A DNA stretch of 36,642 bases, taken from positions 1 to 36,642 of the IMG/VR virus record IMGVR_UViG_3300035182_000146. One strand, written 5' to 3'. A model generated the notes under the pieces. That model was not told the DNA's origin. It saw nothing but the letters and a program-made list of their open reading frames with translations, and ran no database searches. The stretch's first letter is position 1, and every line of letters begins with the position of its first letter. Positions 15,567 through 22,688 of the stretch are shown piece after piece. This DNA is from a virus. A program made the position numbers and the translations under genes.

Positions 15567-15818
15567 ATGATGCATCCACTCTCTGAGCAATCAGAGATGC
15601 AGCACCAGCCTCTCCCTAGACGAGTGTGAGCCGCAGCGAAGGAGACAAAGCCGGGAGACTCACCGGGGCAGGGCAGAAAGCATAGCCACATCGGCAAAGC
15701 AATTAAGCAAGCTGGGCAAAACAGATTTTGCATTCGCGCCAGCAAGGTAGGCGACAACGGAATCAAGCCTGATACGTGGTACGCGCTTGATGATAACGGC
15801 AATTTTGTGGAGTTATGA
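15567..15818 (+). pseudogene. Interrupted or start-less small gene in the control region
   Basis: From ATG 15567 the frame is open except for one TGA at 15627-15629, then runs to TGA 15816. The second part looks coding (SHIGKAIKQAGQNRFCIRAS; IKPDTWYALDDNGNFVEL) and its stop lies one base before the next gene's ATG, whose ribosome site sits inside it. No ATG, GTG or TTG with a ribosome site opens the second part. It may be a broken gene, use an unusual start, or be a chance open stretch. The rest of 15467-15819 holds promoters only. Confidence 0.3.
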
Positions 15819-15819
15819 A

Positions 15820-16164
15820 ATGAACAAATATGATGGATGGCTGGAACAGCCCTATTCCGATGCAGATAAGCGCCAGGCAGCCTTCGATGCTCGACAAACG
15901 CACATCAAAGACGCGCTATGGGATTCGCTGGCGTCTTCTCCTCTGACCGCCGAGAAGATGGCCGGCGATTGGGAGCTGCTGGTAAATATTGAGGGCGAAG
16001 TCATCCAGCAGATCGCCTACGCCAAAGCGCACCCGGAAGAATGCGCGTGGGCAATGAGCCAGATTATCGGCCTGGTGGATCGCAAGTTGGAGCTGGTGGC
16101 AACGTATCAGGCCGAGCACACGCAGGGCGAAGATGAAATCGAACGCGCACGGAGGATCAAATGA
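15820..16164 (+). CDS. Unknown early phage protein
   Basis: A 114-residue acidic, helical protein starting MNKYDGWLEQPYSDADKRQ. The ATG at 15820 has GGAG at a 7-nt spacing; a longer reading from 15787 lacks one. It is the first clear gene of the rightward operon and overlaps the next by ATGA. The N-terminal W-L-E-x-P-Y pattern occurs in small phage early proteins, but no function is known to me. Confidence 0.6.
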   Translation: MNKYDGWLEQPYSDADKRQAAFDARQTHIKDALWDSLASSPLTAEKMAGDWELLVNIEGEVIQQIAYAKAHPEECAWAMSQIIGLVDRKLELVATYQAEHTQGEDEIERARRIK

Positions 16165-16457
16165 CAAACAGCCGCACCAGTGATTGTAATCAGGGTCGAG
16201 ATTTAGACGGCAGCAGCTCGATATTTCGGTATGATAAAAAGCGCCGTACCGACTCCGACCCGGAGCGCGGCGTGATTTACATCTTTGCGATGATCCTGGC
16301 CGCGCTGGCCCTGACGGTCGCAATGGTCCGCAACGACGACCCCGCAAGCTGCCTGCCGAGCGCACCCGATCAGGTCAGCGTCGGGCGGATGGATAAGCAG
16401 GGTCATCTGGTCTGTGTGATCCAGCCTGCCCAACCTCAACGCATCATAACGGAGTAA
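16161..16457 (+). CDS. Small single-pass membrane protein
   Basis: A 98-residue protein with a charged N-terminus, one hydrophobic segment (VIYIFAMILAALALTVAMV, about residues 38-56) and a C-terminal tail with two cysteines. It overlaps the preceding gene by ATGA and precedes the recombination genes. Function unknown; no signal-peptidase or lipobox pattern is obvious. Confidence 0.55.
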   Translation: MTNSRTSDCNQGRDLDGSSSIFRYDKKRRTDSDPERGVIYIFAMILAALALTVAMVRNDDPASCLPSAPDQVSVGRMDKQGHLVCVIQPAQPQRIITE

Positions 16458-16460
16458 GAC

Positions 16461-17309
16461 ATGAGCAACGATATAGCAGTAGTCAACGAACAACGCGCAC
16501 TAACAGCCGGAGAAATCCGGTCTCATGTAAATCGAGTTCAGGAAGTCATGAAGGCCGTGATGCTGCGCGGCACGCACTATGGAATTATACCTGGCAGCAA
16601 GAAGCCGAGCCTTTATAAGCCGGGTGCTGAGGTTCTTTGTGTGACCTTCCGTGTCGCTCCTAGCTACAAAATCGAAGAACTTTCCACAGATGATTGCGTA
16701 CGTTACCGGATTACCTGCGTAGGAACACATCAGACCACTGGAATGGTGCTCGGAGAAGGCGTTGGCGAATGCTCGTCAAACGAGGAAAAATACAAGTGGC
16801 GACGGACCATCTGCCAGGAAGAATATGACAATACTCCGGCTGATCGAAAGCGCATCAAATACGGTAAAGACGATGGCAAAGTCGAGAAGACCCAACAGAT
16901 TCGAACCGAACCAGCAGACATTGCCAACACCGTTCTTAAAATGGCAGTAAAACGCGCCCAGGTAGCCATGACGCTGAATGTCACAGCAGCTTCTGACTGC
17001 TTCACCCAGGATATTGAAGACCTTCCGCCCGAGCTTCTTGAGATCGAGCGCAACCGGGAACAGGCCGGGAAACCTCCCGAAGAAAAGCCGCCCTACCCTA
17101 CCGCCGAATTTGAAAAGAACATCGGAATATGGCACAAGGCTATCAAGGAAGGGCGCGCATCGGCAGAACAAATCATCGCCCGATCGTCCACCAAGTACAT
17201 GCTTTCTGATGAGCAGAAATCCGCCATCAGAGCGCCAATTGAAGAAGCACCGGAAGCCGCGCCAACTAATGGAGAATGGGTTGCCGATTTTGAAGGAGCA
17301 GAAAAATGA
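16461..17309 (+). CDS. Conserved phage protein, probable recombination partner of YqaJ
   Basis: A 282-residue protein. The segment RGTHYGIIPGSKKPSLYKPG (about 36-55) followed by AEVLCVTFRV is a strong signature of a phage family regularly encoded beside exonuclease or recombinase genes. Residues 100-150 carry YKWRR and a charged region; DIANTVLKMAVKRAQVAMTL follows near residue 155. I do not recall a proven activity. Overlapping the YqaJ nuclease by ATGA suggests a joint role, perhaps single-strand annealing, which is inference. Start ATG 16461 has a GGAG ribosome site. Confidence 0.65.
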   Translation: MSNDIAVVNEQRALTAGEIRSHVNRVQEVMKAVMLRGTHYGIIPGSKKPSLYKPGAEVLCVTFRVAPSYKIEELSTDDCVRYRITCVGTHQTTGMVLGEGVGECSSNEEKYKWRRTICQEEYDNTPADRKRIKYGKDDGKVEKTQQIRTEPADIANTVLKMAVKRAQVAMTLNVTAASDCFTQDIEDLPPELLEIERNREQAGKPPEEKPPYPTAEFEKNIGIWHKAIKEGRASAEQIIARSSTKYMLSDEQKSAIRAPIEEAPEAAPTNGEWVADFEGAEK

Positions 17310-18745
17310 TAGAAATAAACGAATCCCAAGGAAGTGAAGCGTGGCTAGCCCACCGTGCAAAGTGCCTGAATGCCAGCGACGCGCCGGCCATGATGGGCGT
17401 CAGCCCGTACAAGAGCCGCGCCGATCTTCTCAAAGAGAAGTCTACCGGGATTTCGCCCGAGATTGACGCCGAGACCCAAGCCAGGTTCGACCGTGGCCAT
17501 GAAGTCGAAGAAATGGCCCGGCCCATAGCAGAGCGCATCATAGATAGCGAACTGTTCCCGATTGTCGCCACCGATGACACCGGCAAGTATTCCGCAAGCT
17601 CAGATGGATCGACGATGCTCTGTGATATCGGATTCGAACATAAATCATGGAACGAATCGCTGGCGGAAACGGTAGCAACTGGCCACGTTCCAGAGTCTCA
17701 CAAATGGCAGCTTGTACATCAACAAATGGTTTTCGGGTTTGAGAAGGTCCTTTTCATGGTATCCAATGGAACTGAAGAAAAGATGGTCTATTGCTGGTTT
17801 AAGGCGACTGATGAAGAAATTAAGCGCCTGCGCGCCGGTTGGGATCAATTCGAGGCCGACCTGGCGGCATACCAGCACGTCGAAGCCAAGCCCGAGGCCA
17901 TAGGCCGAGCACCGGATCAACTTCCTTCCCTGCACATCGAAGTAACTGGCATGGTCACCGCCTCGAACCTGGATGAGTTCAAGGGAACCGCGCTGGCCAT
18001 GTTCCGTGGAATAAAAACCGACCTGCAGACCGACCAAGATTTCGCCGACGCCGAGAAGGCCATCAAGTTCTGCAAGGATGCCGAAGAACGGCTGGAATCG
18101 GCCAAGTCCCATGCACTGAGCCAGACCGAGAGCATCGATGAGCTTTTCCGCGCCATCGACGCCATCAAGGAAGAGGCCCGGACGGTTCGACTCAAGCTGG
18201 ACAAGCTAGTCAAGGTTGAGAAGGAAAACCGAAAGGCCGAGATCATAAAGAAGGCAATGACCGAATACCGAGAGCATATCGATGTCCTAAACAAGCGGAT
18301 CGGCGGCCAGTGGATGCCGGCCATCGCACCGGCCTTTGCCGAGTCCATAAAGGGCCTAAAAAGCCTGGACAGTATGCTCGACAAGATCGGAACCACTCTA
18401 GCCAATGCCAAGATCGAGGCGAACGAAACAGCCATGCGCATCGCCTACAATAAGAGCGCAGTTGGCGAGGATATGGCTCTATTCCCGGATTGGCCGAATG
18501 TCTGCGCCAAGTCAGAGGAGGACTTCTCCGCCATGCTATCCATGCGCCTCAACCAGCGTAAAGAGTCCGAAGAAAAACGGCTTGCGGAAAGGCGTGAAGT
18601 GAAAGACGCGACGACGGAAGCGATGCAGGAGACTGACCTTCCGCAGAAGCCGGACCAGTGGATTGTGATCGACCCGCAAGGCCAGACGCACAAGGGAACC
18701 TTAGAGCAGATGACTCGGCTCTTGATGCAACAGCACCCGTTCTAA
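17306..18745 (+). CDS. YqaJ-family viral exonuclease
   Basis: A 479-residue protein. The N-terminal nuclease domain (about 1-215) has the lambda Exo/YqaJ pattern: NASDAPAMMGVSPYKSRADL, GHEVEE (64-69), SSDGST (98-103), FEHK (110-113) and QLVHQQ (135-140), giving the expected catalytic Asp, Glu, Lys and Gln. It would resect double-stranded ends to feed annealing. Residues about 230-400 are a long helical, coiled-coil-like extension, and the C-terminus is a separate small module. Overlap with the previous gene by ATGA indicates co-expression. Confidence 0.85.
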   Translation: MIEINESQGSEAWLAHRAKCLNASDAPAMMGVSPYKSRADLLKEKSTGISPEIDAETQARFDRGHEVEEMARPIAERIIDSELFPIVATDDTGKYSASSDGSTMLCDIGFEHKSWNESLAETVATGHVPESHKWQLVHQQMVFGFEKVLFMVSNGTEEKMVYCWFKATDEEIKRLRAGWDQFEADLAAYQHVEAKPEAIGRAPDQLPSLHIEVTGMVTASNLDEFKGTALAMFRGIKTDLQTDQDFADAEKAIKFCKDAEERLESAKSHALSQTESIDELFRAIDAIKEEARTVRLKLDKLVKVEKENRKAEIIKKAMTEYREHIDVLNKRIGGQWMPAIAPAFAESIKGLKSLDSMLDKIGTTLANAKIEANETAMRIAYNKSAVGEDMALFPDWPNVCAKSEEDFSAMLSMRLNQRKESEEKRLAERREVKDATTEAMQETDLPQKPDQWIVIDPQGQTHKGTLEQMTRLLMQQHPF

Positions 18746-18769
18746 ACACAGTTATTCAGGAGGATTGAG

Positions 18770-18997
18770 ATGGATATTGTCGAAAAACTTTATGCTGTAC
18801 GTGAAGAAGGCTCTGATCCAGATTTAATCTATGATGCTGCGGCTGAGATAATTCGTCTTCGTGATGCGATTCGCCAGACACTGGATGAAAATGGACATTT
18901 GGCTGACGGTGATGTCTGTACGCTGATGGCGCTCAAGTATGCTCTACGCGAGTCTGGAGAACCGTGGGATGACTTGTTATCAGGCAAACTGAGATAG
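18770..18997 (+). CDS. Small phage protein with LADGDxCTL motif
   Basis: A 75-residue helical acidic protein. AAAEIIRLRDAIRQTLDENG followed by HLADGDVCTLMALK is a signature seen in small phage early proteins. The ribosome site is strong (CAGGAGGA before ATG). Function unknown. It sits between the nuclease and the methyltransferase. Confidence 0.6.
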   Translation: MDIVEKLYAVREEGSDPDLIYDAAAEIIRLRDAIRQTLDENGHLADGDVCTLMALKYALRESGEPWDDLLSGKLR

Positions 18998-19002
18998 GGG
19001 CG

Positions 19003-19938
19003 ATGATGGCTGAACTAGCGATATTCGGAACTGATTTATTCGGAGAGGTAATAAAGCCGAAGGCAAGCGGGCCGGTAGCCGAGCGGTTTACGCTGCCGCC
19101 GTTTACCTTGCTTGACGGCCGCTCTGGCGAGTGGCAAGAACGCAAGCGCGCATGGAGTGCGATGGGTATACGCGGAGAGGTTGGGCGCAGCGCAAAAACT
19201 TACAACATTCACGATTGGGCAGACGAAAACGCAGGAGGCAGCAAGGCAGACGGAGACGGGACCAGCATTTTTGACCCGACCGTTTGCGAGATTGCCTATA
19301 GGTGGTTTAGCCCTTATGGCGGCCAAGTGGTTGACCCGTTTGCAGGAGGCAGCGTGCGCGGAATTGTGGCCGGGTGCCTTGGTCGGCAGTATTGGGGATG
19401 CGACTTGCGGCCTGAACAGATTGCGGCCAACGAGGCTCAAGCCGACGAGATAGCTCCAAGTGTGCGCCCGTTTTGGGTATGCGGGGACAGCATGGAAACG
19501 CTGCTGAATGCTCCAGAGGCTGACTTCGTGTTTTCATGCCCTCCTTACGGAGACTTGGAGAAGTACAGCGACGACCCGCGAGACTTGAGCAAGATGGACT
19601 GGCACGCCTTTGTGGCGGCTTACAAGCGGATCATTCTGCGCGCAGTGGGTCGCATGAAGCAAGACACCTTCGCGTGTTTTGTGGTGGGCGACTTCCGCGA
19701 CGGGCGAGGATTCTATAGAAACTTCGTGAGCACCACGATTGAGGCTTTCGAGGAATGCGGCGCAAGGCTTTACAATGAGGCGATTCTTGCGACTCCTGTC
19801 GGCACTGCCGCGATGCGCGTGACAAAGCAGTTTGAAAGCGGCCGTAAGCTGGCGAAGACGCACCAGAACGTGCTGGTGTTCTGCAAGGGAGATTGGCGTG
19901 CTGCTGCCGCGAAGTGCAACGGTATTTTCAATTCATAA
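19003..19938 (+). CDS. Orphan DNA methyltransferase
   Basis: A 311-residue SAM-dependent methyltransferase of the N4-cytosine/N6-adenine type. The SAM-binding motif is DPFAGG (111-116) followed by GRQYWGCDL, and the catalytic motif is CPPY (179-182), in the order I then IV. The N-terminal FTLLDGRSGEWQERKRAW block is typical of phage orphan methylases. No restriction partner is near, so it probably protects phage DNA or marks it for packaging or regulation. Target sequence unknown. The second Met (19006) is better spaced from AGGGG than the first. Confidence 0.85.
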   Translation: MMAELAIFGTDLFGEVIKPKASGPVAERFTLPPFTLLDGRSGEWQERKRAWSAMGIRGEVGRSAKTYNIHDWADENAGGSKADGDGTSIFDPTVCEIAYRWFSPYGGQVVDPFAGGSVRGIVAGCLGRQYWGCDLRPEQIAANEAQADEIAPSVRPFWVCGDSMETLLNAPEADFVFSCPPYGDLEKYSDDPRDLSKMDWHAFVAAYKRIILRAVGRMKQDTFACFVVGDFRDGRGFYRNFVSTTIEAFEECGARLYNEAILATPVGTAAMRVTKQFESGRKLAKTHQNVLVFCKGDWRAAAAKCNGIFNS

Positions 19939-20011
19939 CATGCTTTTCCCGGTCCCGATTGATCATAAATTTATCCGTTTCTTCCATAAAAACATTTGAT
20001 TAAAAATCTTC

Positions 20012-20040
20012 TTGCGTTACCGGAAACGGTGGGCTATAGT
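20012..20040 (+). promoter_or_regulatory. Sigma70-like promoter for the small accessory genes
   Basis: TTGCGT (20012-20017), exactly 17 bases, then TATAGT (20035-20040), 32 bp before the next start codon. It lies in the only sizeable gap of this operon (19939-20071), which is AT-rich, and would give the small-gene string its own transcript. Confidence 0.5.
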
Positions 20041-20071
20041 TACACCATCAACAACGCACCTGGAGCACAAA

Positions 20072-20269
20072 ATGGACCGCGAATCACTTCTTAAGATCAT
20101 CGATAAGATTCAATCTTTGAAAGAGCTATGGGCACCCGATTGGGAAGCCCAATTAGTGAACCGGAAAGCCCAGCTTGCCGCGTTGGATCGTGGTGAAGTA
20201 GTAAAAGCCGACCGGCCAATGAATTTCGTTGGGTTCACGAAGTACGGCGACCCAATAGTGAGGAGATGA
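20072..20269 (+). CDS. Small protein of unknown function
   Basis: A 65-residue protein: an N-terminal helix (MDRESLLKIIDKIQSLKELW) and a C-terminal strand-rich part (FVGFTKYGDPIVRR). The ATG at 20072 has TGGAG about 6 nt upstream; longer readings from 20012 overlap the promoter and lack a ribosome site. First gene after the internal promoter. No homolog recognised. Confidence 0.55.
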   Translation: MDRESLLKIIDKIQSLKELWAPDWEAQLVNRKAQLAALDRGEVVKADRPMNFVGFTKYGDPIVRR

Positions 20270-20271
20270 AA

Positions 20272-20556
20272 ATGAACATTTTTGGCGCAATCGTCCGGGA
20301 ATCGGACACTGGGCAATACGGGATCCTCACTTGCGATCATTCGGCTAGCTGTTATGGCTTGCCGGTATTCGTGCCGCTCGATTCCCAATACATCCCAACT
20401 GGGGAGGATGCCCGTGGAAGTGGAGAAGTCGGGAATCTCATAACGTGCGGGTATGTAGGAGAACTCCCTGTACAGGGAGGGGAGCATGTCGGCTGGTCTG
20501 AAGATTTCCGGGACCGCGTTATCGCGGCCGGATTCAAGTTTGAATACGGGAAATGA
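20272..20556 (+). CDS. Small protein of unknown function
   Basis: A 94-residue protein (MNIFGAIVRESDTGQYGILT...) rich in Gly and Asp with predicted strands. I chose ATG 20272, with AGGAG at 6 nt, over ATG 20266, which leaves no spacing. It overlaps the next gene by four bases. Not recognised. Confidence 0.5.
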   Translation: MNIFGAIVRESDTGQYGILTCDHSASCYGLPVFVPLDSQYIPTGEDARGSGEVGNLITCGYVGELPVQGGEHVGWSEDFRDRVIAAGFKFEYGK

Positions 20557-20708
20557 AAACATCTAATGAGAGGGTTGCGGCCCTGCGAGAGCGGGCCGCT
20601 GCGCGTGGCCTAAAGCGCCGAGAGATATACGCGCATGAAGATGACTGGGCAGCAATCAAATCGCTGGCCGAAAAACTGCAGAAACGCAGAAACGCAGAGA
20701 GAAACTAG
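20553..20708 (+). pseudogene. Small helical phage gene, probably truncated by an 8-bp duplication
   Basis: It codes for 51 residues (MKTSNERVAALRERAAARGL then KRREIYAHEDDWAAIK and a basic end), a pattern resembling a small phage protein, possibly ribbon-helix-helix-like. CAGAAACG occurs twice in tandem at 20679-20694. Removing one copy carries the frame on for about 70 residues, through KLDAVKSAAAVDEAVKMADE, to a TGA that overlaps the next ATG as ATGA, the junction type used throughout this genome. The intact form was therefore probably longer. Confidence 0.6.
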
Positions 20709-20769
20709 ACGCGGTGAAAAGTGCCGCCGCGGTCGACGAGGCCGTGAAGATGGCCGACGAAGAGGAACG

Positions 20770-20988
20770 ATGAAAGTAAAAGACAAAGAGATTGGGCAAA
20801 TGATCGACGTGTGCGAAAAGGACTGCCCGACGCGGGAGTGCTACTGGCCGCGCCCTGACCCGGGAGTATTTACGCAAGGAGTTGGGTATCGTCAGAGATC
20901 CATCAAGGTCGGATGGCTGTGCGGGACGCGAGAGGCGAGCGGATGCCCCGATGGCGTGGTGCAACAAGGAGAGAAGACATGCAAGTAA
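20770..20988 (+). CDS. Small Cys-rich protein
   Basis: A 72-residue protein with cysteines in CEKDCPTRECYW, later LCGTREASGC and a C-terminal C, a spacing compatible with a small metal-binding or disulfide fold. The start ATG 20770 has GAGG at 5 nt; a longer reading from 20635 belongs to the neighbouring gene's frame. It overlaps the next gene by 10 bp. Function unknown. Confidence 0.5.
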   Translation: MKVKDKEIGQMIDVCEKDCPTRECYWPRPDPGVFTQGVGYRQRSIKVGWLCGTREASGCPDGVVQQGEKTCK

Positions 20989-21200
20989 CATGGGAAGTGG
21001 AAGACATCACCCCTGGCCGGCGCTACAGCAAGAAAGGCATCGGCGAGACGTGGATCATTGGCTACATATCTGACATGGACGGGCCGGCGAGATATGTCTC
21101 AGTTTCATCCCACGACGGCATGGTTTCCGAGGTGCGCACCAAAGAGAAGTTGGCCCAGGTGCTGACCGAAAACGGATACCTTCCGGTAGAACTGCTGTGA
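20979..21200 (+). CDS. Small protein of unknown function
   Basis: A 73-residue protein starting MQVTWEVEDITPGRRYSKKG, with alternating strands and a C-terminal KLAQVLTENGYLPVEL helix. Opening W-E-V-E-D-I is seen in small phage accessory proteins. ATG 20979 has AGGAGAG upstream; the longer frame from 20913 does not. An attC-like element begins three bases after its stop codon. Confidence 0.55.
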   Translation: MQVTWEVEDITPGRRYSKKGIGETWIIGYISDMDGPARYVSVSSHDGMVSEVRTKEKLAQVLTENGYLPVELL

Positions 21201-21202
21201 GG

Positions 21203-21269
21203 CATGACACCTGAATACATGGGCGATGCGCGGCTTCGTCGCCTGCGTCCTGTGGACTGACGTGTTATG
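21203..21269 (+). other. attC-like element 1 (most diverged)
   Basis: Left arm CATGACAC (21203-21210) pairs with right arm GTGTTATG (21262-21269), one G-T wobble. Between them are GGCGA/TCGCC arms and GCGTCCTGTGGACTGACG, which aligns with the right half of the minus-strand element. An 18-codon frame (21204-21260) lies inside it, but I do not consider it a gene. Confidence 0.45.
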
Positions 21270-21284
21270 AATTTCGGGGGTGAT

Positions 21285-21821
21285 ATGCCATATCTAAACG
21301 AAGACGGAACAATAGACACATTGAAAGGCTATATACGCCAATGTGACCACTGCGTGGCTATAGAAAAGGTATTTGATGAGGCCACAGACAAAGACGTAGG
21401 ACGATATGACGAAATCTACGCATTAGAAACTACGATACGAGAATTATTCAAGGGGACGAGCTGGCCAGGGGTGCCAAGAGTTTTGTGCGTTGAGTGCATG
21501 ACGAGGCTGATGCCAAACCTGTACAAGATTAGGGATGCAATTGAACTAGACATTTTCGTAAACCGACTGAAAGGAGCAATAAATGAAAAACGGAAGCAAG
21601 GAACTAAAGACCACCGACAACTTCGGACGATGCTTGCGAATGCTGCAAAAGGTGTACTCAACGGAGACTTGGACATCGAGCGTGCCACGGCGCTGCACAA
21701 GCTGGCGAAGAACATCAGCGAGAGCCTGTACAGCGAGACCAAAATAGCAATGTTCAGCCATGAGATTGGAAGCGACATCCCTAAGATGGGCGACCTACCG
21801 CTTGTCGGCAGCGACGCATAA
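21285..21821 (+). CDS. Accessory protein, possibly a frameshift fusion
   Basis: A 178-residue reading with a CDHC and a CVEC pair in the N-terminal 110 residues, suggesting a zinc fold, and a C-terminal part (LDIERATALHKLAKNISESL then YSETKIAMFS) resembling a separate small phage protein family. A strong ribosome site (AAGGAG) and ATG at 21583 lie inside in another frame and encode MKNGSKELKTTDNFGR, the expected start of that second family. So two genes may have been joined by a single-base change. ATG 21285 has GGGGGTG upstream; 21267 is an alternative. The stop lies in an attC-like element. Confidence 0.5.
   Translation: MPYLNEDGTIDTLKGYIRQCDHCVAIEKVFDEATDKDVGRYDEIYALETTIRELFKGTSWPGVPRVLCVECMTRLMPNLYKIRDAIELDIFVNRLKGAINEKRKQGTKDHRQLRTMLANAAKGVLNGDLDIERATALHKLAKNISESLYSETKIAMFSHEIGSDIPKMGDLPLVGSDA
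21583..21821 (+). pseudogene. Small phage gene with a probable frameshift
   Basis: ATG 21583 follows AAGGAG at the ideal distance and gives MKNGSKELKTTDNFGR, then the natural continuation (TMLANAAKGVLNGDLDIERA and onward) is found one frame away, used by the longer reading 21285-21821. Restoring the frame near 21630 would give an approximately 80-residue protein of a common small phage type. No standard slippery heptamer was found at the point of change. Confidence 0.45.
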
Positions 21822-21876
21822 CGAAGTAACCGGCGGCCCGCTTGCGGCGCGTCCAGTTTGATGACGGTTTATGCGT
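21814..21876 (+). other. attC-like element 2
   Basis: ACGCATAA (21814-21821), which includes the upstream stop codon, pairs perfectly with TTATGCGT (21869-21876). Inside, AACCGG faces CCAGTT and a CCGC/GCGG hairpin forms the centre. The right half reads GTCCAGTTTGATGACGG then TTTATGC, close to attC right halves. Confidence 0.55.
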
Positions 21877-21930
21877 GGATTCGGAAAATGATTTGCAGAG
21901 GTGAGTTTGCAGAAGGAGGCATGTTCCACA

Positions 21931-22245
21931 ATGACAGAGATTGATGAGACAAGAGGCTTCTTGACGGTGCGCAGGCTGCACGCAACATCACAGGAAGGCA
22001 TAGAACGGGACGCTGCCCGCTACCGCTGGCTGCGCGACCGGATGGAGGTGCATTACGAAGTACCTATATCTGGCAGGGGAAACCGCGCCACGCTGGCAAT
22101 GCGCCTCGGGCACGAATTTCTGGATTGCAAAATGCCCCCGGCGGGCGGGTGGGTGGCTCAACGGTACTTCGATGAATGCCGAGACAAGTTGGATGCCGCG
22201 ATTGACGAGGCGCTTGGCTATCTGGCGATGGACGAGGCGAGATGA
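21931..22245 (+). CDS. Small phage protein with DAARYRWLRDR motif
   Basis: A 104-residue protein. ERDAARYRWLRDR near residue 28 and the C-terminal CRDKLDAAIDEALG are a signature shared by many small phage accessory proteins of unknown function. ATG 21931 follows AAGGAGG at a rather long spacing of 11 bases. It lies between two attC-like elements, together with the next small gene, which it overlaps by ATGA. Confidence 0.6.
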   Translation: MTEIDETRGFLTVRRLHATSQEGIERDAARYRWLRDRMEVHYEVPISGRGNRATLAMRLGHEFLDCKMPPAGGWVAQRYFDECRDKLDAAIDEALGYLAMDEAR

Positions 22246-22433
22246 AAACGTGCGCGACCTGCAATGCCAGCCAAAATAACACGGTAGATCGAGTGTTGCG
22301 CTGCATGCGCTGCGTGGGAAAACCGAGCGGAAACAGCAACTGGCGACCACTGGGGCATAACGCAGAGCTAGGGGGGCCGAAGCTGTCCGTGTTGAAGGCA
22401 AGGTTATGCAACAAACGGAGGAATGATGATTGA
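22242..22433 (+). CDS. Small double-CxxC protein running through an attC-like element
   Basis: A 63-residue reading with CATC and CMRC near the N-terminus, a small zinc-knuckle pattern. From about residue 37 it reads through the attC-like element, so the C-terminal half may not be functional sequence. The stop overlaps the next gene's start. Coding status of the N-terminal half is supported by the ATGA coupling to the upstream gene. Confidence 0.45.
   Translation: MKTCATCNASQNNTVDRVLRCMRCVGKPSGNSNWRPLGHNAELGGPKLSVLKARLCNKRRNDD
22355..22409 (+). other. attC-like element 3
   Basis: GCATAAC (22355-22361) and GTTATGC (22403-22409) are a perfect 7-bp inverted pair. The right half GTCCGTGTTGAAGGCAAG aligns with the other elements; the left inner arm is degenerate. 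The next gene's ribosome site begins 8 bases after it. Confidence 0.55.
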
Positions 22434-22638
22434 GAAACTGAAATGGAACGACGTGGCCAAAGGGATGACCGACGCGGGCAGCACGGTGCTTCTTTGGGTG
22501 CGAGACCCGAAACCGTTCTCGAATCCAGGCTGGATGACTGGATATCTTGACGACGGCAGTTGGCACGATAGCGAGACAGGCAGCGCACTGACCGAGATCG
22601 TCACGCATTGGGCAGACCCGAATGGCCCCGGTGCATAA
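22426..22638 (+). CDS. DUF551-like small phage protein
   Basis: A 70-residue protein. VLLWVRDPKPF, MTGYLDDGSWHD and the end IVTHWADPNGPGA follow the pattern of DUF551-type phage proteins, which end in VTHW-x-x-L/P. ATG 22426 is 4 bases after GGAGG; ATG 22423 has almost no spacing. The stop TAA is inside GCATAAC of the next element, the layout of an integron cassette. Confidence 0.6.
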   Translation: MIEKLKWNDVAKGMTDAGSTVLLWVRDPKPFSNPGWMTGYLDDGSWHDSETGSALTEIVTHWADPNGPGA

Positions 22639-22687
22639 CGCAAAAATAAGGGGCGGCGACGCCGCCTAGAATGACGGGTTAGAATGC
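22633..22687 (+). other. attC-like element 4
   Basis: GCATAAC (22633-22639), containing the upstream stop codon, faces GTTAGAATGC (22678-22687): GCAT/ATGC and AAC/GTT pair around a bulge. The centre is a perfect GGCGGC/GCCGCC hairpin with a GAC loop. The next start codon is two bases after it. Confidence 0.55.
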
Positions 22688-22688
22688 G

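Noticed and set aside
21204-21260. An 18-codon frame between two accessory genes
   Set aside because: It lies wholly inside an attC-like element, lacks a good ribosome site and is too short to support.
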